Assembly (NCBI RefSeq): GCF_004378355.1
Contig: NZ_SNUB01000004.1
Span: forward strand, 1-64,000
Direction of reading: 5' to 3'
DNA: 64,000 bases
Source of the DNA: Psychromonas algicola
GTDB taxonomy: Bacteria > Pseudomonadota > Gammaproteobacteria > Enterobacterales > Psychromonadaceae
Made by a program: the position numbers and the translations under genes. This document shows, piece by piece, positions 38,718-49,269 of the stretch. Each line of letters starts with the position of its first letter. Position 1 is the stretch's first letter. The notes beneath the pieces are model-generated. The model saw nothing but the letters and a program-made list of their open reading frames with translations. It searched no databases and had not been told where the DNA came from.

Positions 38718-40577
38718 TCAGTGAACACCTTGTATTAACAATGATAGATCCGGTTGCTTAAAGCAGCATTTTAACTCAGCCTCAGAAAAGCGAGCTAATG
38801 ATTTCAATAACGACTCAACTTCCACGACCGATGGTGATTTTTTTGTTTCATGTTCAAATAATAATTCAGCAAGTTGGTCACATAATCTTTTGACACTTTC
38901 CTCTGCATCATCAGTAATGACCTGAGTTGAAGCAAATAATTTAGCTAAAATAGCAGCAACAGGAGCATGACGAAAAGCGCTAGGCACCTGATTAACAATA
39001 ATAAATTTAGATTGGAATTTATAACTAAACCCCAAACGATTTAATAATTGATTAGACTGCTCTGCAATTGTTGCCATATTTTGGTCTGCTTCAAAACGAA
39101 CAGGTAATAACAAAGGTTGAGAAATAACTTCTCCATCTTGCCAAGCAGTAAACAAGCGTTGTGAAACGAGATGTATATTCGCTTTAGATAATGACATTAA
39201 TAACAGGCCATTATTAGTTAGCTTACTGAAGGGCAAATGATTTACTTTTAATAATGCATATTCAGAATTAATAAAGGCAACCACTTGATGACTTAAGTTA
39301 ACTTCTTCTGTTGCAACAAAGGTTTCACTGTTGTTATTAGGTGCAATAGGTTGTTGGTAAGCTTCAGCAACAAAATCGCAATAGGCATCCACTTGTTGAT
39401 CACTTAAACCTACATTTGCAGCTTGATGAGCCCCACCAGAATACCCTTGAACTCTAGAAGGAGATTGTTGCGTACCATATTCCACCTGTTCATGAAAATG
39501 GCTAGGCGGTTGATATGAATGCTCTACCAATCGCCCTTGTTCATTTGCCGTTGCTACATCATTTTGATGACTCAGTAACGAGCTATCGTTAAGCGTAATA
39601 TTTAATGTACTGCTAATAAAATCATGCACCCAACGTGCTTGATGAAATCTGACTTCATGCTTCGATGGATGCACATTAACATCGACTTCCTTAGCATCAC
39701 ATTCAATATAAATAATGTAACCGGGAAACATGCCCTGCGGCAAAAAGTGAGCATAAACTTGCTTAATAGCATGATTAACTAATTTATCGCGGATCATACG
39801 ACCATTGATATAACAGTATTGCACATCTGCGAGTGGACGAGGAGATAGTCGGTCTGATACCCAACCAGATATTGTTAATGCTTGATCTGAATGTTCAAAA
39901 TGCAAAGCATGTTTCATAAACTGTTCACTACAAATCGCAGCAATACGTTTTTCTTGTTGTTTTTGCTCTGGCGCAGCACGGTATTGCCTAACCACTTTAT
40001 TGTTATGTTTAAGCGTAATGGCAATATCAAAACGACTCAATGCAATACGTTTAATGAGCTCGTCAATATGTTGGAATTCGGTTTTCTCAGTTTTTAAAAA
40101 ACGGCGTCGAGCAGGCGTATTAAAAAACAAATCTAAGACTTCAACCGTTGTACCTTGAGGATGAGCGGCGGGTTGAACATTTACTTCCATGTCGCGACCT
40201 TCTGCAATCGCCTGCCAAGCTTGTTCTTGCTCGGCAGGTTTAGAAGTAAATGTTAAACGAGAAACAGAACTCACACTGGCAAGCGCTTCTCCCCTGAACC
40301 CCAAACTAACAATCGCTTCTAAATCATCAAGATGGCTGATTTTACTTGTTGCATGTCGGCTTAATGCTAAGGTAAGTTCTTCTTTACTTACCCCTTTGCC
40401 ATTATCTTTAATGCGAATGCATTTAGCGCCACCCTGCTCGATTTCAATATCAATACGAGTTGCGCCTGCATCTAAACTGTTTTCTACAAGCTCTTTAACC
40501 ACAGAAGCTGGACGTTCAACAACTTCTCCGGCTGCTATTTGGTTGGCTAACCTAGCAGGCAGTATTTTAATAGACAT
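38718..40577 (-). CDS. mutL: DNA mismatch repair protein MutL
   Basis: GHKL ATPase that links MutS to MutH and UvrD. The N-terminal ATPase has the catalytic-Glu block [12 protein letters not shown] (29-40), DNGKG (58-62) and GFRGEALAS. The transducer domain has [11 protein letters not shown] and [14 protein letters not shown] variable Gln/Ser-rich linker leads to the dimerisation domain. No DQHAxxE(x)4E endonuclease motif is visible, consistent with a Dam/MutH-directed pathway. 619 residues (E. coli 615). It lies between amiB and miaA. Confidence 0.96.
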   Translation of the reverse strand: MSIKILPARLANQIAAGEVVERPASVVKELVENSLDAGATRIDIEIEQGGAKCIRIKDNGKGVSKEELTLALSRHATSKISHLDDLEAIVSLGFRGEALASVSSVSRLTFTSKPAEQEQAWQAIAEGRDMEVNVQPAAHPQGTTVEVLDLFFNTPARRRFLKTEKTEFQHIDELIKRIALSRFDIAITLKHNNKVVRQYRAAPEQKQQEKRIAAICSEQFMKHALHFEHSDQALTISGWVSDRLSPRPLADVQYCYINGRMIRDKLVNHAIKQVYAHFLPQGMFPGYIIYIECDAKEVDVNVHPSKHEVRFHQARWVHDFISSTLNITLNDSSLLSHQNDVATANEQGRLVEHSYQPPSHFHEQVEYGTQQSPSRVQGYSGGAHQAANVGLSDQQVDAYCDFVAEAYQQPIAPNNNSETFVATEEVNLSHQVVAFINSEYALLKVNHLPFSKLTNNGLLLMSLSKANIHLVSQRLFTAWQDGEVISQPLLLPVRFEADQNMATIAEQSNQLLNRLGFSYKFQSKFIIVNQVPSAFRHAPVAAILAKLFASTQVITDDAEESVKRLCDQLAELLFEHETKKSPSVVEVESLLKSLARFSEAELKCCFKQPDLSLLIQGVH

Positions 40578-40594
40578 AATAATAAACCCGTAGA

Positions 40595-43162
40595 CTAGCT
40601 GATAGGAATAGTAAGCACTTGCCCTATTGCAAGCGATTTAGAACGTAATTTATTCACAGAAACAATCACACTTGTTGTTGTGCCATAACGTTTTGCAATA
40701 ATTGATAATGACTCACCACTGCGTACTTTATGTTGAGTTTTAGTAATTTTTTTCGTAGGTATTTTTAGTTTTTGACCAATTGCTAAGGAATTAGATCGTA
40801 AATTATTATGCACTTTCAATTGTAGTGCTGTAGTGCCATACCTTTTAGCAATGGTTGATAAGGACTGCCCACTTCTTACGGTATGCACACTTGGTTTAAT
40901 CACTGCGATATAATTGGCACTTGGAATTTTTAATTGCTGCCCAATCGCTAATTGTGAAGAACGCAATTTATTATAAGCTTTAAATTGTTCAGATGTACGA
41001 CCGTAACGTTGCGCAATAACCGATAAAGACTCACCACGTTTTACTTTATGAATCGTTGGAGTACTGGCTTTAAAAGATTGCCCAGAATAAACAGGCACTT
41101 TAATAAATTGCCCAATTTCTAATGTTGTTGATCTTAACTTATTATATTGTTTCAACGTGGCAAGGTTAACCTTGTATCGTTGTGCAATGGCGGACAAAGT
41201 CTCACCACGCTGTACTTTGTGCATCAACTCTTTCTGAGCGATAGTCACGCCAGATGCAGGAATTTTTATTTGTTGCCCAATTGACAGCGTTGTAGAGCGC
41301 AACCCATTATAAGATTTTAACTGCGCAGTGGTTTTATTATATTTCGCAGCAATTAAAGATAACGACTCACCACGCTTAACCTTATGATTGATTTCCTTTT
41401 GAGCCACAAAATTAGGTACCGAAGACGGTATTTTAATTTTTTGCCCAATGGTTAACGTTGTTGAATGTAAATTATTGTAAGCCTTAAGCTGTGCAGTTGT
41501 TTTATTATATTTAGCGGCAATTAAAGAAAGAAACTCGCCACGCTTAACTTGATGCACGACTTCAGTCTCAACGCTTGCATTGGATGAGAATGAATCAAAG
41601 CCACCACCTGGTATTTTAATTTTTTGACCAATCGCTAAAGAAGTTGAACGCAAATTGTTGTACGACTTCAGCTCTGTAGTGGTTTTGTTGTATTTCACTG
41701 CGATCAGAGAAAGCGATTCACCACTTTTTACAACGTGTGTAACAAAAGGTTTAATATCTAATGTTGATACATTTGAGTTAGTTGATTCTGCTTTAGCTAC
41801 CGCATGGTAATTAGTAGGAATGCTTAATACTTGCCCAATCTGCAAAATATCTGATTTTAATTGATTGTGTTGTTTTAACTGAGAACGACTAATACTGTAA
41901 CGCTTAGCAACGGCAGACAAAGACTCACCACGAGCAACAGTATGTTTTAAAGTTCGTTTATTTTGAGCAAATAAAGTACCTTGAGGTGGCGTGTCGCTGA
42001 AGTGTTTATAAATCCCTTTATACACAGCATTGGCTATTTTATTTTGGAACCCAGCTTGGTTTAACAAGCGTTCTTCAGTGCGATTAGTTATAAAACCAGC
42101 TTCCACTAAAATAGAAGGAATATCAGGAGATTTCAGTACCGCTAAGCTTGCGTGTACAGGTTTTTTCTTGTGCATATGAGTTACTTTAGATAATTCAGTA
42201 TTCACCAAATCACCAATGGCATAACCCACTCCCATGGCGTTTCCCATGGACATATCAAGTAGCATTTTATTCAAAAATGGGACACTATCGGAATCTTGAA
42301 TAATATCACCAGCCCCACCTAGTAGCTCAGAATGGGCTTCATGCTTTTCCATCCATTGACCTAATTCAGAAGTCGCTCGACGATTAGAAAGTACCCAAAC
42401 AGAAGCTCCGCGAGGACGACTAGAAGTGAATCCATCGGCATGAATTGAAACAAGAAAATCCGCTTTCCCTTTACGTGCAATTTCAGAGCGTTTGTTTAAA
42501 TTAACAAAGTAATCCCCCTTTCTTATTAAGAAAGCCTGCATCCCTTTTTGAGCATTAATTTTTGCAGCTAAACGCTTCGCAATTTGAAGCGTCACTTTTT
42601 TCTCATAAGTATATTTACCTAGAGCACCGGGATCATCTCCCCCATGCCCTGCATCAACGGCAACAATAATGTCTCGGCCATCTTTAGCAACAGCAATGGA
42701 TTTCGGAACCACCACGACTTCTTGCTTATTTGGTAAATCAATTACTAAACGATGACCGTAAGGTTTAGCCGGAGGTAAACTAAAAACAGTGGCTTTGCTG
42801 CTTTCTTTTAAATCTAAAACAAGACGAAATGCGCCAGCTTTATCCGTTGAACTTGCTCTTACATCTTTAACAACCGGACCATCACCAACAATTTCATCTA
42901 AATTGGCTTTATTGATGGTTGAGTTTAAATCGATCACTAAACGATCAGGTTTAGTCAGATAATGAATTTCATAACTTGGTTTTTGACCAAGATCGAGAAC
43001 AACCCTTGTATTATCAGGGGACGGCCAAACACGTACATTTTCGAGCTCATTTTTTTCAGCAGCAATAACACTAAAACTCGGCAAAACAACCGCTAAGCAC
43101 AAAAATCGAGCAAATGTACTTAACACTGAATTAACCGATAAAAATGCATTCTCAACTATCAT
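40595..43162 (-). CDS. amiB: N-acetylmuramoyl-L-alanine amidase AmiB with eight LysM repeats
   Basis: Periplasmic amidase that cuts septal peptidoglycan during daughter-cell separation. Signal peptide ~1-35, AMIN domain ~38-140 ([17 protein letters not shown]), Amidase_3 catalytic domain ~165-390 with zinc-ligand motifs [13 protein letters not shown] and the Glu of LVEAGFITN. Residues ~403-855 carry eight tandem LysM modules of about 45 residues plus linkers, each with a (R/K)(G/S)xxLSxIAxxY...IGQxxxIP pattern. E. coli AmiB has one LysM and is 445 residues long, so this tail is a large expansion. The N-terminal ATG overlaps the tsaE stop by four bases. Activation would need EnvC/NlpD-type proteins, not in the window. 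Confidence 0.94.
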   Translation of the reverse strand: MIVENAFLSVNSVLSTFARFLCLAVVLPSFSVIAAEKNELENVRVWPSPDNTRVVLDLGQKPSYEIHYLTKPDRLVIDLNSTINKANLDEIVGDGPVVKDVRASSTDKAGAFRLVLDLKESSKATVFSLPPAKPYGHRLVIDLPNKQEVVVVPKSIAVAKDGRDIIVAVDAGHGGDDPGALGKYTYEKKVTLQIAKRLAAKINAQKGMQAFLIRKGDYFVNLNKRSEIARKGKADFLVSIHADGFTSSRPRGASVWVLSNRRATSELGQWMEKHEAHSELLGGAGDIIQDSDSVPFLNKMLLDMSMGNAMGVGYAIGDLVNTELSKVTHMHKKKPVHASLAVLKSPDIPSILVEAGFITNRTEERLLNQAGFQNKIANAVYKGIYKHFSDTPPQGTLFAQNKRTLKHTVARGESLSAVAKRYSISRSQLKQHNQLKSDILQIGQVLSIPTNYHAVAKAESTNSNVSTLDIKPFVTHVVKSGESLSLIAVKYNKTTTELKSYNNLRSTSLAIGQKIKIPGGGFDSFSSNASVETEVVHQVKRGEFLSLIAAKYNKTTAQLKAYNNLHSTTLTIGQKIKIPSSVPNFVAQKEINHKVKRGESLSLIAAKYNKTTAQLKSYNGLRSTTLSIGQQIKIPASGVTIAQKELMHKVQRGETLSAIAQRYKVNLATLKQYNKLRSTTLEIGQFIKVPVYSGQSFKASTPTIHKVKRGESLSVIAQRYGRTSEQFKAYNKLRSSQLAIGQQLKIPSANYIAVIKPSVHTVRSGQSLSTIAKRYGTTALQLKVHNNLRSNSLAIGQKLKIPTKKITKTQHKVRSGESLSIIAKRYGTTTSVIVSVNKLRSKSLAIGQVLTIPIS

Positions 43163-43617
43163 AATTGTTCTAATACTCTTAACCCAACATCTGTATTTGC
43201 TTGCAAAGTAATTTCTCGCTGTTCGCCAACATAGGCAATCGTTAAATCAATATCCGGCTCAGGTAAAAAGCCAACACCCTTTTCAGGCCATTCCACTAAA
43301 CAATGACTTGTATCGCCAAAATAATCACGTATCCCCATAAACTCTAATTCTTCAGGATCAGATAAACGGTAAAGATCAAAGTGATACACTTGCCACTTTG
43401 ATAATTCATAGGGCTCAACCAATGTATAAGTTGGACTTTTCACATTGCCAACATGCCCTAAACCTTGAATAAACCCACGCGTTAAGGTTGTTTTTCCTGC
43501 ACCTAAGGTCCCATGCAAATAAATACATGTGGCGACATCACAAACTTGACTTAAGCGCTTCCCAAATAAAACGGTTTGCTCAGAATCTAATAATTTTTCT
43601 TTTAACAAAGTAGGCAT
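43159..43617 (-). CDS. tsaE: tRNA threonylcarbamoyladenosine biosynthesis ATPase TsaE
   Basis: 152-residue P-loop protein required with TsaB, TsaC and TsaD for t6A37 in ANN-decoding tRNAs. Walker A GTLGAGKTT is at 36-44, followed by SPTYTLVEPY and HFDLYRLSDPEELEFMG. TsaD, its partner, is encoded at 45196-46221. In E. coli nnr (yjeF) lies between queG and tsaE; here that gene is missing and tsaE faces queG directly. Confidence 0.95.
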   Translation of the reverse strand: MPTLLKEKLLDSEQTVLFGKRLSQVCDVATCIYLHGTLGAGKTTLTRGFIQGLGHVGNVKSPTYTLVEPYELSKWQVYHFDLYRLSDPEELEFMGIRDYFGDTSHCLVEWPEKGVGFLPEPDIDLTIAYVGEQREITLQANTDVGLRVLEQL

Positions 43618-43947
43618 TTGGTTTCACTAACATCCAATATAAATAAAGAGTACTCAAGGTTAATTGATTATATAAGAATATGCATATTAATAAATATTCT
43701 AATATTGAAATTTTTAATAACCAGATAATAGCAGAAATCACCTGTTTCATGCCACCTCTCGCCACGTTAGAATGCAACACAAACGACAGCTCAGTGCTAA
43801 TGAAGACATTAATTTCTGTTTATTGTTCAATACAATCTATGAGTTATACGAAAAAACAAAGTTTTAGAGTGTGTTAAACTCAGCCAGCAAGGTTAAAATG
43901 ACAGTTTCAACTTACATTTCTTACTGCTAACAATTAAAAAGTTAATC
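43618..43947. other. Divergent intergenic region between tsaE and queG
   Basis: 330 bp where nnr would be expected from E. coli order. Short ORFs on both strands (about 65 codons) resemble no protein I know and overlap each other. I see no nnr remnant and no clear promoter. Confidence 0.5.
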
Positions 43948-45141
43948 ATGACAAATACGCAATCCCCTACAGCGCCTCAATCAGAAACTGCATCCAATAA
44001 ATATGCAAGTCTATCGACTGATGATTTAGCAAAACTCGCTCAAGATATAAAAGATTGGGGAAAAGATCTTGGCTTTCAAAAAGTTGGGATCACTGATATT
44101 AACTTAGCAGATCAAGAAGCCAACTTACAAAAATGGTTGGATAACGACTACCACGGCGAAATGGATTATATGGCAAAACACGGAATGAAACGTGCTCGCC
44201 CCGATGAATTATTACCCGGCACCGTTAGAGTTATTTCAGCAAGAATGGATTATTTACCTGAAGAAGCTCAATTTGCTTCAAACCTAGAAAGCAAAGATCT
44301 CGCTTATATAAGTCGTTATGCATTGGGGAGAGATTATCATAAAGTACTGCGAAAAAAGCTAAAACAACTTGGTGATAAAATTCATAGTGAAATTAGTGAG
44401 TTAGGCTTTCGCCCTTTTGTAGACAGTGCGCCAGTATTAGAGCGTCCATTAGCAGAAAAAGCAGGCCTAGGCTGGGTTGGTAAACACTCACTATTGTTAG
44501 ACAAAGACTCTGGCTCTTGGTTTTTTATTGGCGAATTATTAATTGATTTGCCCTTGCCTATAGACGCAGCATTGGAAAATCAATGTGGAAGTTGTGTTGC
44601 TTGTTTAAAAATCTGCCCAACTCAAGCAATTGTTGCCCCTTATGTTGTAGACGGGAGACGTTGTATTTCATATCTCACCATTGAATTACAAGGTGCAATT
44701 CCCGAAGAATTTCGTAAAGCCATGGGGAATCGTATATATGGTTGTGATGACTGCCAGTTAATTTGTCCTTGGAATCGCTTTGCGGAAACAACTCAAGAGC
44801 CAGATTATCAAGCAAAAGACTTCTTACAAAAACAACCTTTAATAACTTTGTTCAATTGGTCTGAAGCAGAATTCTTAAAAAATACCGAAGGGTCGCCGAT
44901 CCGTCGAATTGGCTATCAACGTTGGTTAAGAAATATAGCTATTGCTCTAGGCAATGCACCTAGCAGTATTGAAACCATTACGACATTACAAAATAAGTTA
45001 TCAGCAAGTGAAGATGAATTGGTTAACGAACATATAGAATGGGCTTTACAAGAGCAGCAACAAAAACTCCCTATTAAAGCGGATAGATTGAATTTACGTT
45101 TGATTAATAGCGTCAAAAAAGGATTACCAAGAGACGCTTAA
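43948..45141 (+). CDS. queG: Epoxyqueuosine reductase QueG
   Basis: Cobalamin- and Fe-S-dependent enzyme for the last step of queuosine formation in tRNA. Two 4Fe-4S clusters are visible: C213, C216, C219, C223 (CGSCVACLKICPTQAI) and C266, C269, C273 (CDDCQLICPWN), with a further Cys239. The catalytic Asp159 lies in FVDSAPVLER. The 397-residue length is within the range of the family, with a polar N-terminal extension of about 20 residues (QSPTAPQSETASNK) before the conserved part. Confidence 0.95.
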   Translation: MTNTQSPTAPQSETASNKYASLSTDDLAKLAQDIKDWGKDLGFQKVGITDINLADQEANLQKWLDNDYHGEMDYMAKHGMKRARPDELLPGTVRVISARMDYLPEEAQFASNLESKDLAYISRYALGRDYHKVLRKKLKQLGDKIHSEISELGFRPFVDSAPVLERPLAEKAGLGWVGKHSLLLDKDSGSWFFIGELLIDLPLPIDAALENQCGSCVACLKICPTQAIVAPYVVDGRRCISYLTIELQGAIPEEFRKAMGNRIYGCDDCQLICPWNRFAETTQEPDYQAKDFLQKQPLITLFNWSEAEFLKNTEGSPIRRIGYQRWLRNIAIALGNAPSSIETITTLQNKLSASEDELVNEHIEWALQEQQQKLPIKADRLNLRLINSVKKGLPRDA

Positions 45142-45195
45142 ATTAGTTAGCAATCATTAAACCCGTATAAACGTGTTTAATGATCGCAACAAACC

Positions 45196-46221
45196 TTATG
45201 CCGGTTCATTAACACTTGAAAGATCTTGCAAAGGCCAGCGAGGTTTTGCTTTAATCTCAAGATCTTGGAAATGCCCAGCTTTCAAACGTTGCATGCCAGC
45301 ATAAGCAATCATTGCACCATTATCCGTACAAAATTCACTACGTGGGTAAAACACTTCACCACCCAATTTTTTCATTGTTTCTGCAAGTTGCTCACGTAAA
45401 GCACTATTTGCACTTACACCACCTGCAACAATTAAACGTTTTAAACCTGTTTGTTTTAAAGCACGTTTACATTTAATCGCAATCGTATCAATCACCGCTT
45501 CTTGGAAAGCGTAAGCGATATCAGCCTGTGTTTGTGCATCGTCACCTTCCTTTGCAATAGTCACTGCAGCAGAGGTTTTTAAGCCACTAAAACTAAAGTC
45601 TAAACCCGGACGATCTGTCATAGGACGAGGAAATTTAAAGCGCCCTGCAACACCTTGTTCTGCCATTTTAGCTAAACGCGGTCCACCAGGATAATCTAAT
45701 CCTAATAATTTCGCGGTTTTATCAAAAGCTTCACCCGCCGCATCATCAATACTTTCACCTAATAAAGTGTATTCACCGATAGCATCAACTTGCACTAGTA
45801 AGGTATGTCCGCCAGAGACTAACAAAGCAACAAAAGGAAAATCAGGTTTGTTCTCTTCTAACATAGGCGCTAATAAGTGACCTTCCATATGATGCACAGC
45901 AATCGCTGGTTTATCCCATGCAAATGCCAAGCTACGCCCAATACATGAACCAACTAATAATGCTCCTACTAAACCCGGACCTGCTGTATAAGCAATGGCA
46001 TCGATATCGTCTTTAGTGCAATTAGCGAGTTTAAGTGCATCTTTAATTAATGGTATGGTTTTACGAACATGATCACGCGAAGCAAGCTCTGGCACAACGC
46101 CACCATAATCGGCATGTAACTTAACTTGACTATATAATTGGTGCGACAACAACCCTTCTTGGTCATCATAAACGGCAATCCCCGTTTCATCGCATGATGT
46201 TTCAATGCCTAAAATTCGCAT
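45196..46221 (-). CDS. tsaD: tRNA N6-adenosine threonylcarbamoyltransferase TsaD
   Basis: ASKHA-fold catalytic subunit that transfers the threonylcarbamoyl group to A37. It starts [14 protein letters not shown]. The metal ligands His111 and His115 lie in [17 protein letters not shown] and the [11 protein letters not shown] block near residue 270 are present. It is divergent from rpsU, the usual gammaproteobacterial arrangement. Confidence 0.97.
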   Translation of the reverse strand: MRILGIETSCDETGIAVYDDQEGLLSHQLYSQVKLHADYGGVVPELASRDHVRKTIPLIKDALKLANCTKDDIDAIAYTAGPGLVGALLVGSCIGRSLAFAWDKPAIAVHHMEGHLLAPMLEENKPDFPFVALLVSGGHTLLVQVDAIGEYTLLGESIDDAAGEAFDKTAKLLGLDYPGGPRLAKMAEQGVAGRFKFPRPMTDRPGLDFSFSGLKTSAAVTIAKEGDDAQTQADIAYAFQEAVIDTIAIKCKRALKQTGLKRLIVAGGVSANSALREQLAETMKKLGGEVFYPRSEFCTDNGAMIAYAGMQRLKAGHFQDLEIKAKPRWPLQDLSSVNEPA

Positions 46222-46414
46222 AATAAACAGCCCTATATAATGTTATCGCTGATTATCAAAATGACCTCAGCTTACTTAAAATAAAAAATTAAACGCATTC
46301 TATCGGAAAAGTACAATAAACACTGATTTTTTTCTTTATACTGACAATAAAGAAGCCGATCTAAAGATCATTAGGATCTTTACGCATTTTTCATCAAAAT
46401 TAATACGGAATTTC

Positions 46415-46444
46415 TTTACATTTGCCCCTGAATAGGATTAAAAT
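46415..46444 (+). promoter_or_regulatory. Candidate promoter of the rpsU-yqeY-dnaG-rpoD operon
   Basis: TTTACA (46415-46420) and TAAAAT (46439-46444) spaced by 18 nt, about 60 nt before rpsU. This is where the main promoter of the macromolecular-synthesis operon would be expected. Confidence 0.4.
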
Positions 46445-46504
46445 CTCGCACCAATTTAAATGCACTGGTCAATTTACGACCGTAACCATAAAGGTAATAG
46501 GCAT

Positions 46505-46720
46505 ATGCCAGTAATTAAACTTCGTGAAAACGAACCATTTGACGTAGCACTACGTCGTTTTAAACGTTCTTGTGAAAAAGCAGGTATCTTAGCAGAAACA
46601 CGTAAGCGTGAATTCTTCGAAAAACCTACTACAGTTCGCAAACGTGCTAAAGCAGCAGCTGTTAAACGTCACTTGAAAAAACTTTCTCGTGATAACGCTC
46701 GTCGCGTACGTCTATACTAG
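46505..46720 (+). CDS. rpsU: 30S ribosomal protein bS21
   Basis: 71-residue very basic protein starting [21 protein letters not shown]; its start is fixed by family alignment (ATG 46505) and an in-frame extension of 15 codons upstream is not real. It aids base-pairing of mRNA with the 16S 3' end. It is the first gene of the rpsU-dnaG-rpoD operon, with yqeY 18 bp downstream. Confidence 0.97.
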   Translation: MPVIKLRENEPFDVALRRFKRSCEKAGILAETRKREFFEKPTTVRKRAKAAAVKRHLKKLSRDNARRVRLY

Positions 46721-46738
46721 AATAGTTAGAGGTTCTTA

Positions 46739-47182
46739 ATGGCTTTAAAAGCAAGATTAAAAGAAGAACTAAAGCTAGCAATGCGCGCTAAGGATAAGTT
46801 TCGTTTAAAAACTATCCGCTCATTACTTGCTGCAGTGAATCAAATTGAAATCGACGATAAAGTTGAACTGAATAATGATGCTGTTACGGCAGTCGTTGTT
46901 AAATCAGTGAAACAACGTAAAGATTCAATTAGCCAGTTTGAAAAAGCTGAGCGCAACGATCTTGCTGATATTGAAAAAACAGAACTTGCTATTTTAGAAG
47001 AGTTTTTACCCCAAGCACTTACTTCGGAAGAAGTAGAAGCACATATCAAACAAGCTATCGCATCAGTAGATGCAAAAGGCATGCAAGATATGGGTAAAGT
47101 GATGGGTGTACTCCAAAAAGACATTCAAGGGCAAGCAGATATGGCAGAAGTAAGTAAACTTGTAAGAGCTAACTTACTTTAA
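46739..47182 (+). CDS. yqeY: GatB/YqeY domain protein
   Basis: 147-residue helical protein resembling the C-terminal tRNA-binding domain of GatB. Typical blocks are MRAKDKFRLKTIRSLLAA, QRKDSI and EEFLPQALTSEEV, and the GMQDMGKVMGVLQKDIQGQAD segment. It is commonly found between rpsU and dnaG in gammaproteobacteria other than the enterics. Its cellular role is not established; a link to tRNA-dependent amidation is suggested only by homology. Confidence 0.93.
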   Translation: MALKARLKEELKLAMRAKDKFRLKTIRSLLAAVNQIEIDDKVELNNDAVTAVVVKSVKQRKDSISQFEKAERNDLADIEKTELAILEEFLPQALTSEEVEAHIKQAIASVDAKGMQDMGKVMGVLQKDIQGQADMAEVSKLVRANLL

Positions 47183-47204
47183 GCTGTTTGTTCGTTGTTG
47201 ATTA

Positions 47205-47243
47205 AAAAAGCCTCAGCTTAATTAATAAGTCTGAGGCTTTTTT
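47205..47243 (+). terminator. Hairpin terminator/attenuator between yqeY and dnaG
   Basis: Stem GCCTCAG / CTGAGGC extended by partly paired AT-rich arms, followed by TTTTTT. In E. coli a terminator also separates rpsU from dnaG and keeps primase low, so partial readthrough is likely here too. Confidence 0.8.
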
Positions 47244-47425
47244 GTTTAATCACAATCATACATCGTTATGTTAAGCCTTGAAAAAAAAGTTATAGATTAG
47301 ATAGAATAAGTTGTAAAATGCTCCACTTAATTTAATTAACTTTCATTGAACCAATTAGACCTTCAGCTTTCTACTTATAATAAATATACCTAACATTATT
47401 CAATTTACATTTATAGGATCCAACA

Positions 47426-49174
47426 ATGGCTGGCCGTATTCCTAAAAATTTCATCGATGACCTTATCTCACGAAGTGATATCGTAGATGTAATTGATAGC
47501 CGCGTTAAATTGAGAAAAAAAGGTAAAGATTATCGTGCTTGTTGCCCTTTTCATAACGGCAGTAATAACTCTTCATTTTCAGTAAGTTCAGATAAACAGT
47601 TTTACCATTGCTTTAACTGCGGCGTGAGTGGCAATGTAGTGACATTCTTAATGGAATACGATGGCATTGAATTTGTAGATGCTGTTGAAGTACTTGCAGA
47701 GCAGCTTTCCATTGAAGTACCACGCGAAGAAACCGGCCACAAACAAAATGCAACAAGTTATGTAGATAGAAAAGATCTGTATCAATTAATGGCAGATATT
47801 ACCCGCTATTATCAACAACAACTACGTACTCACAAAAACAGTGAAAAAGTCATTAGCTATCTAAAAAATAGAGGGCTATCGGGTAAAACCGCCAAATACT
47901 TCCAAATTGGTTATGCCCCTGACGGTTGGGATGAAGTGCGTAAAACCTTTGCCATTAATAAACAAACAGAACAGCAATTGATTGATGCCGGCATGTTGAT
48001 CAGTAAAGATAACGGCGGTAGCTATGATCGCTTCCGTGACCGTTTAATGTTCCCGATTCTTGATCGCCGAGGCAGAGTGATTGGTTTTGGTGGGCGTGTA
48101 TTTGACGATACAACACCTAAGTATCTGAATTCGCCAGAAACACCTATCTTTCATAAAGGCAAAGAACTTTATGGATTATATCAAGTCAAACAAGCTGAAA
48201 AGGATGTAAAACGCATTCTAGTGGTTGAAGGTTATATGGACGTAGTTGCCTTAGGTCAATTTGATATTAACTACGCCGTTGCATCACTAGGAACAGCCAC
48301 CACACCGGATCATATTCAACTATTATTCAGACAAACAAGTGAAGTCATTTGTTGTTTTGATGGTGATAATGCAGGAAGAACAGCCGCATGGCGAGCACTT
48401 GAAAATGCCCTTCCCGCTATTCAAGACGGTCGAACGTTACGCTTTATGTTTTTACCCGATGGTGAAGATCCTGATAGTTTGGTTCAAAAAGAAGGTAAAG
48501 ACTTCTTTGAAAAGCTAATTGATCAAGCGATGCCGCTTTCAGACTTTTTATTTCAACAATTGTTAACCCAAGTTGATATGCGCAGTGCCGATAGCAAATC
48601 AAAATTAGCACAACTGGCTATTCCGCTATTAACTAAATTACCAGACTCTGTATTCAGACAAATGATGGAAACCCGTTTAATCAGTTTATTGGGGATTGAA
48701 AAAGAAGGTTTGCAGAAACTATTACCTGCGCCTCAAGCTGTTGAAAAAAAAGCAACATCACAAAAAATAACACCAATGCGTTTAGCTATTTCGTTGCTAT
48801 TACAAGATCCACAAATGGCTTATCAATTGGCAGAAATACCAGAATTTAAAGAAATGCAGATACCGGGCTTAACTCTTTTGAACTCACTACTTGAAATATG
48901 TAGAGTGACCCCCCATCTATCTACTGGTCTATTATTAGAACATTGGCGTAACGAACCTGAAGAAAAACTATTAATTACACTAGCAACTTGGAAACACCAA
49001 GTACAAGAAGATAAATATGAAGAAGTATTTTTTGATATATTAGATAAATTTTTATCAATGCACCTTACGCAACGTATTGAATTTTTGAAACAAAAATCAA
49101 GGCAAGGTGAAACTTTAACAAAAGAAGAAACGTTACAATTAACTCAACTTATAAAAGAACAAAAACAGCATTAA
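47426..49174 (+). CDS. dnaG: DNA primase DnaG
   Basis: It lays RNA primers for the replication fork. The CHC2 zinc finger uses Cys40, His43, Cys62 and Cys65 (CCPFHNGS, HCFNCGVSGN). The RNA polymerase core follows (YLNSPETPIFHKGKELYGL) with Toprim motifs VVEGYMDVVAL and CFDGDNAGR. The C-terminal ~150 residues are the helical DnaB-binding domain. 582 residues (E. coli 581). Confidence 0.97.
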   Translation: MAGRIPKNFIDDLISRSDIVDVIDSRVKLRKKGKDYRACCPFHNGSNNSSFSVSSDKQFYHCFNCGVSGNVVTFLMEYDGIEFVDAVEVLAEQLSIEVPREETGHKQNATSYVDRKDLYQLMADITRYYQQQLRTHKNSEKVISYLKNRGLSGKTAKYFQIGYAPDGWDEVRKTFAINKQTEQQLIDAGMLISKDNGGSYDRFRDRLMFPILDRRGRVIGFGGRVFDDTTPKYLNSPETPIFHKGKELYGLYQVKQAEKDVKRILVVEGYMDVVALGQFDINYAVASLGTATTPDHIQLLFRQTSEVICCFDGDNAGRTAAWRALENALPAIQDGRTLRFMFLPDGEDPDSLVQKEGKDFFEKLIDQAMPLSDFLFQQLLTQVDMRSADSKSKLAQLAIPLLTKLPDSVFRQMMETRLISLLGIEKEGLQKLLPAPQAVEKKATSQKITPMRLAISLLLQDPQMAYQLAEIPEFKEMQIPGLTLLNSLLEICRVTPHLSTGLLLEHWRNEPEEKLLITLATWKHQVQEDKYEEVFFDILDKFLSMHLTQRIEFLKQKSRQGETLTKEETLQLTQLIKEQKQH

Positions 49175-49179
49175 TGGGA

Positions 49180-49209
49180 TTAGCATTAAATTTAATTTAG
49201 GCGTATAAT
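49180..49209 (+). promoter_or_regulatory. Candidate rpoD-proximal promoter
   Basis: TTAGCA (49180-49185) and a perfect TATAAT (49204-49209) spaced by 18 nt, 60 nt before rpoD. It would allow rpoD expression apart from the upstream genes. Confidence 0.45.
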
Positions 49210-49269
49210 CGAGCGCTTATATTTTTTCCCATTTACACCACATTTTACGACTAATTTTGGATGGTACCT

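Noticed and set aside
40598-41952. Periodic similarity that could be read as a tandem DNA repeat or CRISPR-like array.
   Set aside because: The period is protein-coding: eight LysM modules of AmiB with diverged DNA. No CRISPR array or cas gene is in the window.
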